Source: an uncultured Rhodopila sp. (lineage in GTDB: Bacteria; Pseudomonadota; Alphaproteobacteria; Acetobacterales; Acetobacteraceae). From it: a stretch of 64,000 nt of DNA. The notes under the pieces were generated by a model. The model saw only the letters and a list, made by a program, of their open reading frames with translations, made no database searches and had not been told where the DNA came from. Of the stretch, positions 17,640 through 26,391 are shown in pieces (position 1 is the stretch's first letter; every line of letters begins with the position of its first letter). The translations under genes were made by a program, and so were the position numbers. The DNA is taken from the NCBI GenBank assembly GCA_903851415.1, contig CAINOE010000095.1, positions 58,424 to 122,423 of the forward strand. The letters are read 5' to 3'.

Positions 17640-18005
17640 CCTCGCCGCAAGCTGCCGGATGGTAGATCGTGGCGCCGACGGCTCCCCGGCCATCCACCGC
17701 TTCGGGTTGTCCTCCACCACACCGATTGCGGCATGCAGTTGTTTGACGACCAGGTCATCGGCGGCCTGCTGGAAAGCAGCCTCGAGACAGCCAGCATCGA
17801 TGAGCAGGGGTGGCACGACCACGGCGCCGGACCCGGGTCGGGGGAACGCCGCTACATCGAGTGGCACAGTTTCACGGACCTGAACGCGAATGTTGTCGCT
17901 GACGTGGCGCGGATCCGGGCGCATCCTCCGGTGCCGGGGCGAATCCCGATCCACGGCTTCGTCTACGACGTCCGCAGCGGGCGATTGCCGGACGTGCCGG
18001 TGCAA
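17640..18005 (+). pseudogene. Beta-carbonic anhydrase remnant (C-terminal part)
   Basis: The forward frame reads [16 protein letters not shown] near 17708-17755, then [40 protein letters not shown] and RSGRLPDV up to about 17992. This matches the second half of beta-class carbonic anhydrases, including the zinc-ligand pair His-x-x-Cys. The first half, with the CxDxR zinc motif, is absent or scrambled: upstream codons (KLPDGRSW) only faintly resemble the RNAGGR segment, and other frames carry stops. No stop codon ends the family C-terminus; the frame simply runs on. I read it as a decayed, 5'-truncated gene. Confidence 0.75.
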
Positions 18006-18235
18006 AGGAGGCTGCTGCCGCGAGAGGGTGATTGCTTGAGGGGGGCAAGACGTTGCTTTGCAGTCATGGCCGGCCGTGTGCCGGCCGTCCTCGCATTGCC
18101 GTTGAGGCTCGGATGCCCGGTTGCTCATACGCCCGGCCATGATGGCGGGGGCGGCCCGGGTGCTGGTTTGGGCTTCGCCTTGTCCCTGACAGCCTCGGGG
18201 CTTTCCCCGGCCATGTCGGGCGGGGTGCGGATGGG

Positions 18236-18952
18236 CTATTCCGCGGCCATCGCGGGGATGGGCGGCAGGGGCGCGCCCGCGGCGATATCGGCTGCGGCGA
18301 TGGTCAGGGCTTCGATCCGCGCCATCTCTTTCCAACGCTCTTCGGGCGGGAGGTCTTTCAGGTCCGCGGTGAATTCCTCGGCGACCGTGGTCATTGCGCT
18401 GGCCCGGGCGGAGCGGTGCTGCTGCTCGGAGGTCCGGGTGGACGGGGGCAGGGGTGCGGGAACCCGGGTGGCCTCCGCCGCCGGTTCGGCGGTTGGTTGC
18501 GCTTTTTCGGCCGGTTGGGCGGCGGCGTCGATGCGGGCCTTGGCTTCATTCACCATCCGCTGGGCTTCGGCGATCGCGGCTTCGACGGCGTCTTCGGTCT
18601 CGTCGGGGGCGGCGGTGCGGCTGGTTTGTTCCCACGCGCGGCGGTTGCGCTCCCCGGAGCGGTCCAGGCTGTTGGCGTTGCCGCGCAGGCGGAGGGCGAG
18701 GAGCATGGAGACGTCCTCATACATCGAGAGGCTGAGCGAACTCAGCGTGGCGATGTCGAAGGCGATGATTTTCGCAACCGTGAACAGGCTGAGGCGGTTG
18801 GCGACGCGGTATTCGTTCAGCGTCTGCGCTGCCGCGACGTGGGCGAGGCGGATGTCTCCGGCGGTGGACCAGAGGAACATCGGCGTCAGCAGGGCGAGGA
18901 TGAGGTTGACCAGGTTGGTGTCGGGGGAGGTGTTGGCTGCGGTTGCGGACAT
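18236..18952 (-). CDS. Hypothetical membrane-associated protein, 238 residues
   Basis: I do not recognise a family. The N-terminal half (residues 12-90) is hydrophobic, with likely membrane segments at about 15-32 and 62-82. The middle is an Arg/Ala/Glu-rich helix, the region 145-185 is Pro/Ala-rich and disordered, and the end ([20 protein letters not shown]) is helical again. It has alphaproteobacterial codon use, with strong third-position GC. It stands alone between a pseudogene and the restriction-modification locus. Confidence refers to its being a real gene, not to function. Confidence 0.65.
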   Translation of the reverse strand: MSATAANTSPDTNLVNLILALLTPMFLWSTAGDIRLAHVAAAQTLNEYRVANRLSLFTVAKIIAFDIATLSSLSLSMYEDVSMLLALRLRGNANSLDRSGERNRRAWEQTSRTAAPDETEDAVEAAIAEAQRMVNEAKARIDAAAQPAEKAQPTAEPAAEATRVPAPLPPSTRTSEQQHRSARASAMTTVAEEFTADLKDLPPEERWKEMARIEALTIAAADIAAGAPLPPIPAMAAE

Positions 18953-19307
18953 CGGGGCGCCCTCGGGATGCGGTGAGATGATTCTACGTTCGGTTGTTGA
19001 GGGTTGTCAAGAACTATTTCCTAGAAACGCCTGCGACTAAAAGGAGCGATCACATCGCATTAGCCTGCATGGTTGCGCGCACCCCAGCCAACTGCGGACT
19101 TAAAACCCATATAACAGAATAAAGACCTGACAGAAACCGGCTTCCACATTAGGCGGCACCTGCTATCCCCCTCGCGCCACGCAATCGTAGGCGGTATAAT
19201 TCGATCTACGAAGATTCTCGGCTGAAGGAGCAGGCGACATGGCAGCAAAGCGAACCGTCTGCACGACCGGCGCACGTGAAGTTTGATGTCCTTCCGGAAG
19301 ACCCAGC
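18953..19307. other. AT-richer spacer upstream of the restriction-modification locus
   Basis: This spacer carries the probable start of the hsd locus and, leftward, the promoter of the 238-residue gene. The part 18975-19250 is visibly AT-richer than the flanks, as expected at the edge of acquired DNA. I found no tRNA, integrase or direct-repeat attachment site. CCGGAAGACCCAGC just before 19308 is a weak ribosome-binding site. Confidence 0.45.
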
Positions 19308-21707
19308 ATGGGTATGAATGAGGCAGATACGCGATTCCACCTCATCGACCCGCTTTTAAGAGAAAAGGGCTATGTGAGCCGAGACCGTATCACCCTGGAA
19401 ACCGTGCTCACCCCACCGGCGGTGGAACCCAGCGGGCCCAAGGGCCGTCGCCGCAAAGGCCCGGGCCGCACCGACTACCTGCTATGCGTGCAGGCCGGCG
19501 ACAACCCCAAAACCATGCCGGTGGCCGTGCTGGAAGCCAAGCGGGAAGACGAAGACCCGCTTAAGGGCATGCAGCAGGCTCGGGGCTATGCCGCCACGCT
19601 GCGCTTTGACGTGAAATATGTCTTTTCCACCAATGGCCATCGGTACGGCGAGTATGACCGCTTCAGCGAACTCATCAACGGCCCGTTCCCGTTGCCCGAG
19701 TTTCCGGCGCACCCTGACCTGACGGCCCGCTATGCCAAGGCCAGCGGGATCGACCTGACGCGGCCCGAAGCGGCGATGCTGTTCCAGGCTGACAGCCCGG
19801 CCTGGGCGGAAAGCCGTTACTACCAGGACGCTGCCATCCGGGCCGCGTTCGAAAAGATCTTGCTCGACCGCCAGTCCGGGACGCCGCCGCGCGTGCTGCT
19901 GACGCTGGCCACGGGCGCCGGTAAGACCGTCATCGCCACCAACCTTCTGTGGCGGCTCTCGCAGGCGGGGCAATTGCCCAAGCCCGCCTTGTTCCTGTGC
20001 GACCGCGACGAGTTGCGCGCACAGGCGTACACCAAGCTCAAGGCTGCCTTCGGGGACAACGCCCGCATCGTCGGGACCGCGAAAGGCGGCAACGAGGCCG
20101 CCAATGCCCGCATCCACATCGCCACCTATCAAACCCTCGGCCTGGACGACGACGACGGCTTTGCCAGCTTCCTGACCGAGCATTACGGCAGGGATGCATT
20201 CAGCGTCATCATTATCGACGAGTGCCACCGCTCGGCCTGGGGCCGCTGGTGCGAAGTGTTGCGGCGCAATCCCAACGCCATCCACATCGGCATGACCGCC
20301 ACGCCGCGCAAGCTGGAGCGATCGGACAAGGTATCCAACGATGACCGGGACATCACGGCCAACAACCGCCGGTATTTCGGCGAACCGGTGTATGAATATA
20401 CGCTGATCCAGGCACAGGAAGACGGCTATCTGGCCGCCTGCGAAATCGTCAGGCGCAAGGCCAGTATCGACGGCGCCACGTTCAGCAAGGCGGATATCCT
20501 TCGGGCCGGCGTCATCGACATCAAGACCGGCAAGACGCTGACCGCCGAAGATCTTACCAAAGAGGAATATATCGGCAAGGATTTCGACGACGAGTTGTTC
20601 ATCGAACTGCGCACGCCGAAGATGTGCCAGGATCTGTTCCAACTGCTGTGCGAGAACGGCGGCCCGGAACAGAAGGTCATCATCTTTTGCACCCGTGAAA
20701 TCCACGCCGATCGGGTGGCCCGGGACATGAACAATTTATACGTTGGCTGGTGCAAGGAACATGGGCGGACGCCGAAGGACCATTACGCCTTCAAGTGCAT
20801 GGGCGGCACCAACAACGGCGCCGACATGATCGAGCCTATGCGCGGCTCGGGCGAGCGGGCGTTCATCGCCTGCACCGTGGACCTGCTGGAGGCCGGGGTG
20901 GATATCGAGCGCCTGAACGCCGTGGTGTTCTTTCGCTACCTGCAATCGGCCATCAAGTTCTATCAGATGGTCGGGCGGGGTGCCCGCATCCACGAAGAGA
21001 CGCAGAAATACAAGTTCTGGCTCTACGACTATACTGACGTTACGCAACTGTTTGGCACCGACTTCATCAGCAAGCCGCCACGCCCCGGTGGCGCGGGCGG
21101 CGGCGGGGGCGGCGGGGGTGGCGAGGGCGGTGACGGCCCGGTCGTCGCTGAGATCGGCGGTCAGTCCGTGCTGATAAATCCACAGGGCCGCTTTATCCTG
21201 AGCCGGCGGGACGGGCGTGACACGCCCGTCCCGGTGGACGAATACCGGCGCGAGGTGATCCAGCGCGTGATCGCCGAGGCGCACAACCTTGATGAGTTTC
21301 GGGCTCTATGGATCGAAACGCGGAAGCGGCGCGGCCTGATCGCGCACCTGCTGGCGGACAATTTCAGCCCGGAGGCGATCCGTGAGATTGACCGAATGAC
21401 GGACTTCGACCTGTATGATTTTTTTGGCCACCACGGCTACCGCGCTCGGGCGCTGAGGCGGCACGAGCGCGGCGCGCTGTTCATCTCGGCCAATCAGCCC
21501 TGGTTTGATGGCATGGACGAAAAGGCCGCGATCGTGCTCAGGGGCGTAGGAACCCAGTTTTCGCAAGGCGGCACCGACGCGTTGGAAACGCCGGCACTGT
21601 GGGACGTGCCGGAAATTCGGATGGCAGGGGGACTGGAGGCGTTGCGTGTGGTGGGCAAGCCGCCGCTTGTGATGCAAGAGGCTAAGCAGAGGTTGTTTGT
21701 TGTATGA
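19308..21707 (+). CDS. hsdR: Type I restriction endonuclease, R subunit
   Basis: HsdR translocates DNA with ATP and cuts it when the holoenzyme meets unmethylated sites. The 799-residue protein has an N-terminal PD-(D/E)xK nuclease (Asp56 in GRTDY, Glu76-x-Lys78 in LEAKRE), then a superfamily 2 helicase: Walker A ATGAGKT at 201-207, DECH at 304-307, GMTATP at 328-333 and a motif VI-like QMVGRGARI. A glycine run near residue 590 links the motor to a C-terminal helical domain of EcoEI_R type. Met3 is an alternative start. Its last 4 bp overlap hsdS (ATGA), indicating coupled translation. The order R-S-M is less usual than R-M-S or M-S-R. Confidence 0.93.
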   Translation: MGMNEADTRFHLIDPLLREKGYVSRDRITLETVLTPPAVEPSGPKGRRRKGPGRTDYLLCVQAGDNPKTMPVAVLEAKREDEDPLKGMQQARGYAATLRFDVKYVFSTNGHRYGEYDRFSELINGPFPLPEFPAHPDLTARYAKASGIDLTRPEAAMLFQADSPAWAESRYYQDAAIRAAFEKILLDRQSGTPPRVLLTLATGAGKTVIATNLLWRLSQAGQLPKPALFLCDRDELRAQAYTKLKAAFGDNARIVGTAKGGNEAANARIHIATYQTLGLDDDDGFASFLTEHYGRDAFSVIIIDECHRSAWGRWCEVLRRNPNAIHIGMTATPRKLERSDKVSNDDRDITANNRRYFGEPVYEYTLIQAQEDGYLAACEIVRRKASIDGATFSKADILRAGVIDIKTGKTLTAEDLTKEEYIGKDFDDELFIELRTPKMCQDLFQLLCENGGPEQKVIIFCTREIHADRVARDMNNLYVGWCKEHGRTPKDHYAFKCMGGTNNGADMIEPMRGSGERAFIACTVDLLEAGVDIERLNAVVFFRYLQSAIKFYQMVGRGARIHEETQKYKFWLYDYTDVTQLFGTDFISKPPRPGGAGGGGGGGGGEGGDGPVVAEIGGQSVLINPQGRFILSRRDGRDTPVPVDEYRREVIQRVIAEAHNLDEFRALWIETRKRRGLIAHLLADNFSPEAIREIDRMTDFDLYDFFGHHGYRARALRRHERGALFISANQPWFDGMDEKAAIVLRGVGTQFSQGGTDALETPALWDVPEIRMAGGLEALRVVGKPPLVMQEAKQRLFVV

Positions 21708-22312
21708 GTTGTGCCCCTGTTTACGCGTTGGTAGAAGTAGCCGACATCGCAGCCGGGATCACCTTAGGCCGAAAGCCAAAATCGCTAGAATTGGTCGATG
21801 TGCCCTATCTCCGCGTAGCCAATGTGCAAGACGGTCATCTGACGCTTAGCGACCTCAAGACCATTGCAGCAACTCGCAACGAAATTGAGAAATGGACGTT
21901 AGAGGATGGCGACCTTCTGCTAACTGAGGGCGGCGACCTTGACAAGCTGGGTCGCGGCGCGTGTTGGCGAAACCAGGTTCCGCTGTGCATCCACCAGAAT
22001 CACATCTTCCGTGTGCGGCTGCCGAAAGACCGCTACGACCCAGACTTCGTGTCGTTTCAAATCGGTTCTCCATATGGCAAGGCGTACTTTCTGGCCCATG
22101 CCAAGAAGACCACTGGTATTGCGTCTATCAATCAGCGAGTGCTTGGGGCGTTCCCGTTAATCTCCCCGCCCCCAGACGAGCAACGCCAAGTTGCCGCCCG
22201 CCTGAAAGCCCGATTGGCCGAGGTGGAAGCCGCCCGACAGGCAGCGAAGACCCAGTTGCAAGAGATCGAACTTCTTCCACAACGGCTTCTGGCCCAAGCC
22301 TTCGGAAACTGA
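21704..22312 (+). CDS. hsdS: Type I restriction specificity subunit, half-size with one recognition domain
   Basis: HsdS selects the DNA target of type I enzymes. At 202 residues this protein is half the usual length. It contains one target-recognition domain (about 8-155), with the conserved strand VPYLRVANVQDGHL, the GDLLLTEGGD block and the end GIASINQRVLGAFPLISPPP, followed by one helical conserved region (about 160-198, DEQRQVAARLKARLAEVEAA). Canonical subunits carry two of each. No second TRD or recombining silent cassette is seen nearby. Two copies could assemble with HsdM and recognise a symmetric split target; alternatively, it is a truncated subunit. The overlap with hsdR and the 2-bp gap to hsdM argue for an intact operon. 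Confidence 0.88.
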   Translation: MSCAPVYALVEVADIAAGITLGRKPKSLELVDVPYLRVANVQDGHLTLSDLKTIAATRNEIEKWTLEDGDLLLTEGGDLDKLGRGACWRNQVPLCIHQNHIFRVRLPKDRYDPDFVSFQIGSPYGKAYFLAHAKKTTGIASINQRVLGAFPLISPPPDEQRQVAARLKARLAEVEAARQAAKTQLQEIELLPQRLLAQAFGN

Positions 22313-22314
22313 AC

Positions 22315-24309
22315 ATGGCCAGGACCAAAAAAAACGACCAAGCCGTAAAGACCATTACATCCAATCAATCACTCTCAAGCTTCGTTAAAACTATCTGCGA
22401 CATCATGCGCCGCTCCAACTGTGCGAGCGCCCTGCAATACGTGCCGGAACTAACCTGGATTCTGTTCCTGCGTATCCTTGATGCACAGGAAGCGCGCGAC
22501 CAGGAAAAGGCCGAAGTGGTAGGGCGGGGTTTTACGCCCGCTCTGCGCTCTCCCTATCGCTGGCAAGACTGGGCGGCCCCGTATTCCGACAGGCCGGACC
22601 ATCCAAAAACCCCCGAGGGCGAGCCCTTCGGCTGGAAGCGGCAGGAGCTGTTTGCCGCGGGCGACGGCAAACTGTTCGACTTCATTAACCGCGAATTGCT
22701 GCCGCATCTGCACAACCTGGATGTCGACCCGCGGACGAACCTGCCGATCCCGGGCGCGACGCCGAAGCAGCGCATCATCGGCCGCATCGTGACGGCGGTG
22801 GAGCGGGTGCGGGTGGACTCGGAAACCAATTTGCGCGACATCCTCGACAAGGTGCACGAGATCAGCATCGACCACATCGACAACAGGCACTTCTTTACAC
22901 TGTCGCAGGTGTATGAAGATTTGCTCTTGAAGATGGGCGAGAAGAACTCTGACGGCGGTCAGTTTTTCACGCCGCGCGAGGTGATCCGTGCGATGGTGCA
23001 CACGGTGAACCCGTCGTTGGGCCAGACGGTTTACGATCCTTGCTGCGGCACCGGTGGCTTCCTCGCCATTGCCTACGAGCATATCGCGCGCAAGCTGGGC
23101 AACACCGCCCGCAGCATCGACATCGATACGCTCAAGCACGACACGTTTTTCGGCCGCGAGAAGGAGAACCTGGTCCTTCCGATCGCCTTGGCCAATCTGA
23201 TACTGCATGGCATCGACCAGCCCAACCTCTGGCACGGCAACTCACTGACGCGCCGGGCTACATACGGCGAATTGTTCGAGGGGGCGCCAAAACAGTTCGA
23301 CGTGATCCTGACCAACCCGCCCTTCGGCGGCAAGGAAGGCAAGGACGCGCAGAAGAATTTTGCCTTCGAGACAAGCTCCACCCAGGCGTTATTCGTGCAG
23401 GACATCCTTGGCGAACTTGCACCGAAAGGCACCTGCGGCATCGTATTGGACGAGGGCTTTCTGTTTCGAACCAACGAAAGCGCCTTTGTGGAGACCAAGC
23501 GCAAGCTCGTGGACGAATGCGAATTATGGGCCATCGTCAGCCTCCCGGGCGGGGTGTTCTCGACTGCCGGTGCGGGCGTAAAGACCAACCTGCTGTTCTT
23601 CACCAAGGGCAAGAAGACCCAGCGCATCTGGTACTACGACCTCGCTGCCGTGAAGATGGGCAAGAAGACGCCGCTGTCCCTGGCCCATTTCGGCTTTGCC
23701 CCGGATGGAACGGTGCTGGCCGATGCAGCGCTGCCCGCGGCGTTGGTGTCCGACTGGCAGGCGATCGAAGCGAATGCCGGCAAGCCGTTCCCAAGCTATG
23801 CCCGCCTGCTGGCCCAGCGAGGCACCCCGAAGGCCGACAGCCGCTATTCCTGGACGGTGGATTTTGACGCCCGCCGCGCCAAGGCGCGGGACGACATGCA
23901 GCCGCTGCTCGACGAGGCCGCGGGCATCAAAGCCGCAGTGGTGAACCTGAAGGAAAAGCTGAAGCGCCTCAAGAAAGACAAAGCCCGCGAGACGGTCCTT
24001 GAGGCGCTCGATGCGCAAATTCGGGAAAAGGACAAAGCCGCCCACGATCTGGAAGCGCGGGCGGCGGCCATCGATGCGGCCGTGTTCGACTTGAAGGCCG
24101 TCAACCCAAACGCGGTGATTGTGACGGACCAGCGCTCGCCACAGCAGATCATTGCAAGCATCGAAGCTCAGGGCCGCATCGTTGCGCAGGCGTTGCAGCG
24201 CCTGAACGTGCTGCTGGATGTGGATCAGCAGGCAACAAATCTAGCTGATAGTGAAACCGTTGAGCGCAAAATAAGTCGCAAAGCTGTTCGTGCCAGTCGC
24301 AAACAATAG
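22315..24309 (+). CDS. hsdM: Type I DNA adenine methyltransferase, M subunit
   Basis: HsdM transfers a methyl group from SAM to N6 of adenine in the site chosen by HsdS. The 664-residue product has an N-terminal HsdM helical domain (15-190, ALQYVPELTWILFLRILD), the SAM motif I DPCCGTGG at 241-248 and the catalytic NPPF at 334-337. A long charged helical C-terminal part (about 530-664, KLKRLKKDKARETVLEALD) exceeds the standard 500-residue form and probably forms a coiled coil. ATG 22315 starts 2 bp after hsdS. The extra C-terminal helix may partner the half-size HsdS; that is inference. Confidence 0.93.
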   Translation: MARTKKNDQAVKTITSNQSLSSFVKTICDIMRRSNCASALQYVPELTWILFLRILDAQEARDQEKAEVVGRGFTPALRSPYRWQDWAAPYSDRPDHPKTPEGEPFGWKRQELFAAGDGKLFDFINRELLPHLHNLDVDPRTNLPIPGATPKQRIIGRIVTAVERVRVDSETNLRDILDKVHEISIDHIDNRHFFTLSQVYEDLLLKMGEKNSDGGQFFTPREVIRAMVHTVNPSLGQTVYDPCCGTGGFLAIAYEHIARKLGNTARSIDIDTLKHDTFFGREKENLVLPIALANLILHGIDQPNLWHGNSLTRRATYGELFEGAPKQFDVILTNPPFGGKEGKDAQKNFAFETSSTQALFVQDILGELAPKGTCGIVLDEGFLFRTNESAFVETKRKLVDECELWAIVSLPGGVFSTAGAGVKTNLLFFTKGKKTQRIWYYDLAAVKMGKKTPLSLAHFGFAPDGTVLADAALPAALVSDWQAIEANAGKPFPSYARLLAQRGTPKADSRYSWTVDFDARRAKARDDMQPLLDEAAGIKAAVVNLKEKLKRLKKDKARETVLEALDAQIREKDKAAHDLEARAAAIDAAVFDLKAVNPNAVIVTDQRSPQQIIASIEAQGRIVAQALQRLNVLLDVDQQATNLADSETVERKISRKAVRASRKQ

Positions 24310-24364
24310 ATGCGGCCCCGCAAATCGCAAGAGGCGGTGCCATGTTCTTCGGCTTACCGCCAAA

Positions 24365-24384
24365 GCGGGAGAATAATATCCCGC
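24365..24384. terminator. Hairpin between convergent hsdM and small membrane gene
   Basis: GCGGGA-GAATAATA-TCCCGC gives a 6-bp perfect stem with an 8-nt loop in the spacer where hsdM and the leftward membrane-protein gene converge. No T-run follows on either strand, so function as an intrinsic terminator is uncertain. Confidence 0.3.
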
Positions 24385-24439
24385 ACACCCATCCTCCTTT
24401 GCCTTCCCATTCCACGCCAGCTTTCACCGCCCTGCCGCC

Positions 24440-24718
24440 TCACTTGCGGATGAGATACCCGATCATCCCGCCAGCGGCGGCGGACAAGATCGACATCGCC
24501 CACTTCTTCTTCTCAGCCTGGGCGGCGGGAGACACCATCGTTGCGATGCACAACCAGACGATCACCAGGACGAACCCGACGGCAAGAACGAACAGCACGA
24601 CGTCCTTGAACAGCCGGACATACCGATCGGCCACAGCCTCCTTGGGTTCGAGCGAAATCTTGAAATTGTGCTCCGAGGTCGGATTTTGCAGATCAAGCAG
24701 GCCGACCTCCGGCTTCAC
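24440..24718 (-). CDS. Small two-helix membrane protein, 92 residues, function unknown
   Basis: The product has a charged N-terminal 38 residues, a strong membrane segment at about 39-62 (VVLFVLAVGFVLVIVWLCIA) and a shorter second one at about 74-90 (MSILSAAAGGMIGYLI), with Lys-rich caps. I do not recognise the family. Its ATG overlaps the stop of the upstream ribbon-helix-helix gene by 4 bp, so the two are made together. Its location directly after a restriction-modification locus suggests an accessory or defence-related module, but this is guilt by association. Confidence 0.65.
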   Translation of the reverse strand: MKPEVGLLDLQNPTSEHNFKISLEPKEAVADRYVRLFKDVVLFVLAVGFVLVIVWLCIATMVSPAAQAEKKKWAMSILSAAAGGMIGYLIRK

Positions 24719-24924
24719 AGGCCGACGATCTCGGTTTGCATCTTTTCGGTCTTGGGATCGACCAAGCCAAGCTTCAATCCGCGCCGATTGCCATCGCGGG
24801 CGGCCAGGAACAATTGGAGCGCCTTGCGAAAGATCTCGCTCTTGGTGGTCTCGCTTTCCTCGGCGGCCGTATCGATGGCTCGATTCAGCTCATCGGACAT
24901 AACGACGTTGAAGCGCGCGCTCAT
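24715..24924 (-). CDS. Ribbon-helix-helix protein, 69 residues
   Basis: Starting at ATG 24924, the product reads MSARFNVVMSDELNRAIDTA followed by an Arc/CopG-like helix-helix (EESETTKSEIFRKALQLFLA), the standard RHH dimer and DNA-binding unit, and then a 22-residue tail rich in charged residues ending TEIVGL. Proteins of this form are often DNA-binding antitoxins or plasmid copy regulators. The coupled downstream partner is a membrane protein rather than a typical toxin. It may autoregulate from the spacer at 24925-25301. Confidence 0.7.
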   Translation of the reverse strand: MSARFNVVMSDELNRAIDTAAEESETTKSEIFRKALQLFLAARDGNRRGLKLGLVDPKTEKMQTEIVGL

Positions 24925-25301
24925 GAAATGCCTCCCACCAAATGATGTGTGTTTCATACACTCTTTCGACACATATATCAAGCGGGCCGGCTCAAGTGGC
25001 ATTTGTCAAGATCAGCGGAAACGGCGGACGCCGTTCAGAACCGACTCCCGGACGCGGGCACCGGTCAGCAGGCCGATCGCGGCGACCGGGATCATTGCGC
25101 CGTGGCGCACGTATTCATGGTCGCATGCGCCGGGCTGATCCGATCTCTCCGCCGGCTACGAAGTTTTCCTCCCCCGACCCGGGATGCAAAATTCTTCTAT
25201 CAAATCAGCGCATGGGACAATAGTCTTCTTCATCACCATCCCACTCTTGCCTCCCCAGAAAAAACGCCCTCCTTTCTCCCGGAAACCCCGCGGAGACCCC
25301 C
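24925..25301. other. Divergent spacer, promoters expected, no gene seen
   Basis: The spacer separates the leftward RHH/membrane pair from the rightward sulfonate importer. The part near 24940-24990 (TGTGTTTCATACACTCTTTCG) is AT-richer and likely holds the leftward promoter and RHH operator; TGTGTTTCATACA contains the near-palindrome TGT-n7-ACA. No riboswitch fold known to me is visible. Confidence 0.4.
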
Positions 25302-26270
25302 GTGCCGTACCAACTCACCCGCCGCACCCTAACCACCGCCGCCCTCGCCAGCCTCGCCACCCGCGCCCGAGCCGACAAACCCACCCAAATCACCATCGAC
25401 TGGGCGACCTACAACCCCGTCAGCATCGTGCTGAAGTCGCAAAACCTGCTCGAAACCGAGTTCGCCAAAGACGGCATCGCCGTCCGCTGGGTGCAATCAG
25501 CCGGATCGAACAAGGCGCTGGAGTTCCTCAACGCCGGCTCGCTCGACTTCGGCTCCACCGCCGGCGCCGCAGCGCTGATCGCAAAAGCCAACGGCAACCC
25601 GATCAAGACCATCTACGTCTACTCGAAGCCCGAGTGGACCGCCCTGGTTACGCAAGCCAACAGCCCGATCAGGACGGTAGCCGATCTGAAGGGCCAGCGG
25701 ATCGCGGTGACGCGCGGCACCGATCCGCACATCTTCCTGGTCCGCGCTCTGGCGGACAACGGCCTGTCCACCGCGGACGTCAAGCTGGTCCTGCTGCAGC
25801 ACGCCGACGGCCGCATTGCACTCGAACGAGGCGACGTTCCCGCCTGGGCCGGCCTCGATCCCATGATGGCCGCGGCCGAAATCGAAACCGGCGCCCGCCT
25901 GTTCTACCGCAAGCCGGAGGACAACACCTACGGCGTGCTGAACGTCCGCGAGGACTTCGCCACCGCCAACCCCGACCTCGTCCGCCGCGTCCTGGTTGTC
26001 TACGAGACCGCCCGCAAATGGTCCGCCTCCCACCCGGCCGAGCTGAACGCCGCGCTGGCCGCGGCGGCGCACCTGCCGGAACCGGTCATCGCCCGCCAGT
26101 TGCAGCGCACCGACCTGTCCAGCGGCCGTATCGGCGACACGCAGGCGGCCACCATCATCGCCGCCGGCCGCGCGCTGCAAGCCGCGGGCGTCCTCGACAC
26201 AAGCGTGGATATCGTCGCGACCACCAACGGCCTGATCGACCCGTCCTGGGGTCTCGCCATCGGCGCATGA
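25302..26270 (+). CDS. ssuA: Aliphatic-sulfonate-type ABC transporter substrate-binding protein
   Basis: SsuA-type proteins capture sulfonates in the periplasm. The 322-residue product starts at GTG 25302, preceded by CGGAGA at 25291, and has an RR-containing export signal (about 1-24). Family blocks are IDWATYNPVSIVLKSQNLLE, VRWVQSAGSNKALEFLNAGS, DFGSTAGAAALIAKANGNPI and DLKGQRIAVTRGTDPHIFLV. Permease and ATPase genes follow, completing an importer. Specificity within sulfonates, taurine or sulfate esters cannot be read from the sequence, so the symbol denotes the family. Confidence 0.85.
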   Translation: MPYQLTRRTLTTAALASLATRARADKPTQITIDWATYNPVSIVLKSQNLLETEFAKDGIAVRWVQSAGSNKALEFLNAGSLDFGSTAGAAALIAKANGNPIKTIYVYSKPEWTALVTQANSPIRTVADLKGQRIAVTRGTDPHIFLVRALADNGLSTADVKLVLLQHADGRIALERGDVPAWAGLDPMMAAAEIETGARLFYRKPEDNTYGVLNVREDFATANPDLVRRVLVVYETARKWSASHPAELNAALAAAAHLPEPVIARQLQRTDLSSGRIGDTQAATIIAAGRALQAAGVLDTSVDIVATTNGLIDPSWGLAIGA

Positions 26271-26316
26271 TACCGGCCGGCGCTGGGCCCACCGTCAAGG
26301 CGGGCGCAGGCCCGCC

Positions 26317-26352
26317 ATCCACGCCTTTGGTCGCCGATGCAAAGGCGTGGAT
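26317..26352. repeat. REP-like hairpin between ssuA and ssuC
   Basis: ATCCACGCCTTT (26317-26328) and AAAGGCGTGGAT (26341-26352) are perfect 12-bp arms around a 12-nt loop. The right half, with the following CCGACC and CGGCATGACG, recurs at 33774-33804, so this is a dispersed palindromic repeat. In this intra-operon spot it could stabilise the upstream ssuA message. Confidence 0.75.
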
Positions 26353-26391
26353 CCCGACCTGCGTCGGCATGACGCTCGAAGGGCGGCTGGC

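Noticed and set aside
17523..19040. A long rightward open frame of 505 codons
   Set aside because: It spans the carbonic anhydrase remnant and then runs as the complement of the 238-residue gene; the second half has the low-complexity look of a shadow frame, so it is not one gene.
18953..19307. A tRNA or phage attachment site at the left edge of the restriction-modification locus
   Set aside because: I looked for a cloverleaf and for direct repeats flanking 19.0-25.0 kb and saw neither.
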